Source of the DNA: Candidatus Aminicenantota bacterium
Lineage (GTDB): Bacteria; Acidobacteriota; Aminicenantia; Aminicenantales; UBA4085
Length of the DNA: 6,134 nt
NCBI GenBank assembly: GCA_003154255.1
Contig: PMCY01000081.1
Coordinates: 4,973 to 11,106, forward strand
Reading direction: 5' to 3'
A program made the position numbers and the translations under genes. Positions 5,129 through 6,134 of this stretch are shown here, piece by piece. Below the pieces are notes generated by a model, which did not search any database, was not told where the DNA came from, and worked only from the letters and a program-made list of their open reading frames with translations. Each line of letters begins with the position of its first letter. Positions within the stretch are counted from its first letter, which is position 1.

Positions 5129-6134
5129 ATGTTCGGCTTCAAGAAAGACAAAGCCCTCGTCGGATTGGACATCGGATCGGATACCGTCAAGGTCTTGGAA
5201 CTCGATATCCGGAAGAAAGGAAAGCGGAGCGTCTACTCGGTTCTTCGCATCGGGTTTGAGCCGCTGCCCCACGATGCCATCGTCGAGGGCCAAATCATCG
5301 ACGCCGCGGCGGTTGCGGAAACGATCCGCACGGCGTTCGACAAGGCTAAAATCGCGTCCAAGGACGTGGTCATCTCCATCGCCGGAAACTCGGTCATCAT
5401 CAAAAAGATCGCCCTGCCGGCCATGGAAAGCGAAGAGCTCGCTGAATCCATCATCTGGGAAGCCAAGCACAACATCCCCTACCCGTACGAAGAAACCAAC
5501 GTCGATTACGCCATTCTCCGGCCGCCGACGGAGGGGGGGGAACGGGGCTTGGAGATCCTGCTCGTCGCCGTCAAAAAGGACAAAATCGCGGCCTATGCCA
5601 ACGTGCTCAACCAGGCCCGCAAGAACCTGGCGGCCATCGAGGTCGACGCCTTCGCCCTGTTCAACGCCCTGGAGATCAATTATCCCGAGGAGTTCACCGA
5701 AAAGACCATCGCCCTGATCAACATCGGGGCCAACATCACCACCATCGTCATCGTCGACCGGGGGACCCCCCAGCTTTTCCGGGACCTGTCGATCGGCGGG
5801 GCTTATTTCGCCGAGAACATCCGCAAGGACCTCAACGTCGGTCCCCAGGAAGCCGATAACCTGCTCCGGGGCCTGCCGTCCAAATCGGTCGAGCCGTTCC
5901 AGGTCGAAGCGGTCCTGGCCATGAACATCAAGGGCCTGGTTGAGGAAGTCGAGAAAACCTTCACTTTTTTCCAGGCTGAAAACAAGAAGGACAACCGCAT
6001 CGAGCACATTTTCCTGGCCGGCGGGCTGGCCAATCTCCAGGGCATCACGGCCGCCGTGGAGCAGAAATTCGGGGTCAAGACGACCTTGTTTGACCCCTTT
6101 CGTCGAGTTCACTATAATGAAAAAAAGCTCGACC
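5129..6134 (+). CDS. pilM: Type IV pilus assembly protein PilM, open at the right edge
   Basis: Cytosolic actin-like ATPase-fold protein (FtsA/SHS2-related). It binds the N terminus of PilN and forms the inner-membrane alignment complex with PilN and PilO. The frame is open for 335 codons to the window end without a stop. PilM is usually about 350 residues, so only a short tail is missing. Visible motifs are the start MFGFKKDKALVGLDIGSDTVK (phosphate-1 loop, 11-21), the PilM-typical WEAKHNIPYPYEETNVDY segment, the phosphate-2 loop LINIGANITT (196-205) and the adenosine motif IFLAGGLANLQG starting at about 294. The last residues (FDPFRRVHYNEKKLD) match the usual family C terminus. An eight-G run at 5533-5540 codes for part of a TEGGER loop. 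pilN, pilO, pilP and pilQ would be expected next, beyond the window. Confidence 0.93.
   Translation, partial: MFGFKKDKALVGLDIGSDTVKVLELDIRKKGKRSVYSVLRIGFEPLPHDAIVEGQIIDAAAVAETIRTAFDKAKIASKDVVISIAGNSVIIKKIALPAMESEELAESIIWEAKHNIPYPYEETNVDYAILRPPTEGGERGLEILLVAVKKDKIAAYANVLNQARKNLAAIEVDAFALFNALEINYPEEFTEKTIALINIGANITTIVIVDRGTPQLFRDLSIGGAYFAENIRKDLNVGPQEADNLLRGLPSKSVEPFQVEAVLAMNIKGLVEEVEKTFTFFQAENKKDNRIEHIFLAGGLANLQGITAAVEQKFGVKTTLFDPFRRVHYNEKKLD
5533..5540 (+). repeat. pilM: Homopolymer of eight G inside pilM
   Basis: Codons 135-138 (GAG GGG GGG GAA) contain eight consecutive G in a predicted surface loop. The frame is intact as read. Such tracts are prone to slipped-strand mispairing, and one base gained or lost would truncate the protein. 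Confidence 0.9.

Noticed and set aside
4979..6112. A 377-codon minus-strand open frame covering the end of coaD and most of pilM
   Set aside because: It spans two real genes on the other strand and has an acidic, low-complexity composition without motifs.

Overview
The window looks like a piece of a GC-rich Gram-negative bacterial chromosome carrying core housekeeping genes. The Gram-negative reading rests on three things: a 67K-type SppA signal peptide peptidase, a protein-repair methyltransferase with an export signal, and a PilM of type IV pilus systems. Coding DNA is GC-rich, intergenic DNA is AT-rich, and GGAG-type Shine-Dalgarno sites are common. Acidobacteriota/Aminicenantota or a former deltaproteobacterium would fit, but this is only an impression. 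No mobile element, CRISPR array, tRNA or rRNA is visible.

Layout. (1) Positions 1-190 are a divergent intergenic region. At the left edge an ATG with a well-placed Shine-Dalgarno site suggests a leftward gene that leaves the window. A candidate extended -10 promoter precedes sppA. (2) sppA (191-1900, +) encodes a membrane-anchored serine protease with both catalytic residues present. (3) sppA converges, with a 15-base gap, on a leftward three-gene unit: pcm (4379-3612), a phosphohexomutase (3615-2215) and ftsB/divIC (2215-1916). Both junctions are overlapping stop/start codons (ATGA and TGATG), so the unit is very probably one translationally coupled operon. (4) Positions 4380-4610 form a second divergent region. 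It holds an unusual G-rich leader for the pcm operon, with competing inverted repeats and a possible 34-codon leader ORF whose stop overlaps the pcm TTG start. It also holds AT-rich candidate promoter DNA for coaD. (5) coaD (4611-5111, +) is followed after 17 bases by pilM (from 5129), which is still open at the right edge.

Function. The leftward operon groups isoaspartyl-protein repair in the cell envelope, sugar-phosphate isomerisation and a divisome coiled-coil protein. SppA and exported PCMT both deal with envelope protein quality. coaD supplies dephospho-CoA. pilM probably opens a type IV pilus assembly cluster (pilN, pilO and so on) beyond the right edge.

Most of the window is ordinary. 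The points worth a second look are the pcm operon leader, the altered active-site loops of the mutase, the non-ATG start and export signal of PCMT, and a run of eight G in pilM.
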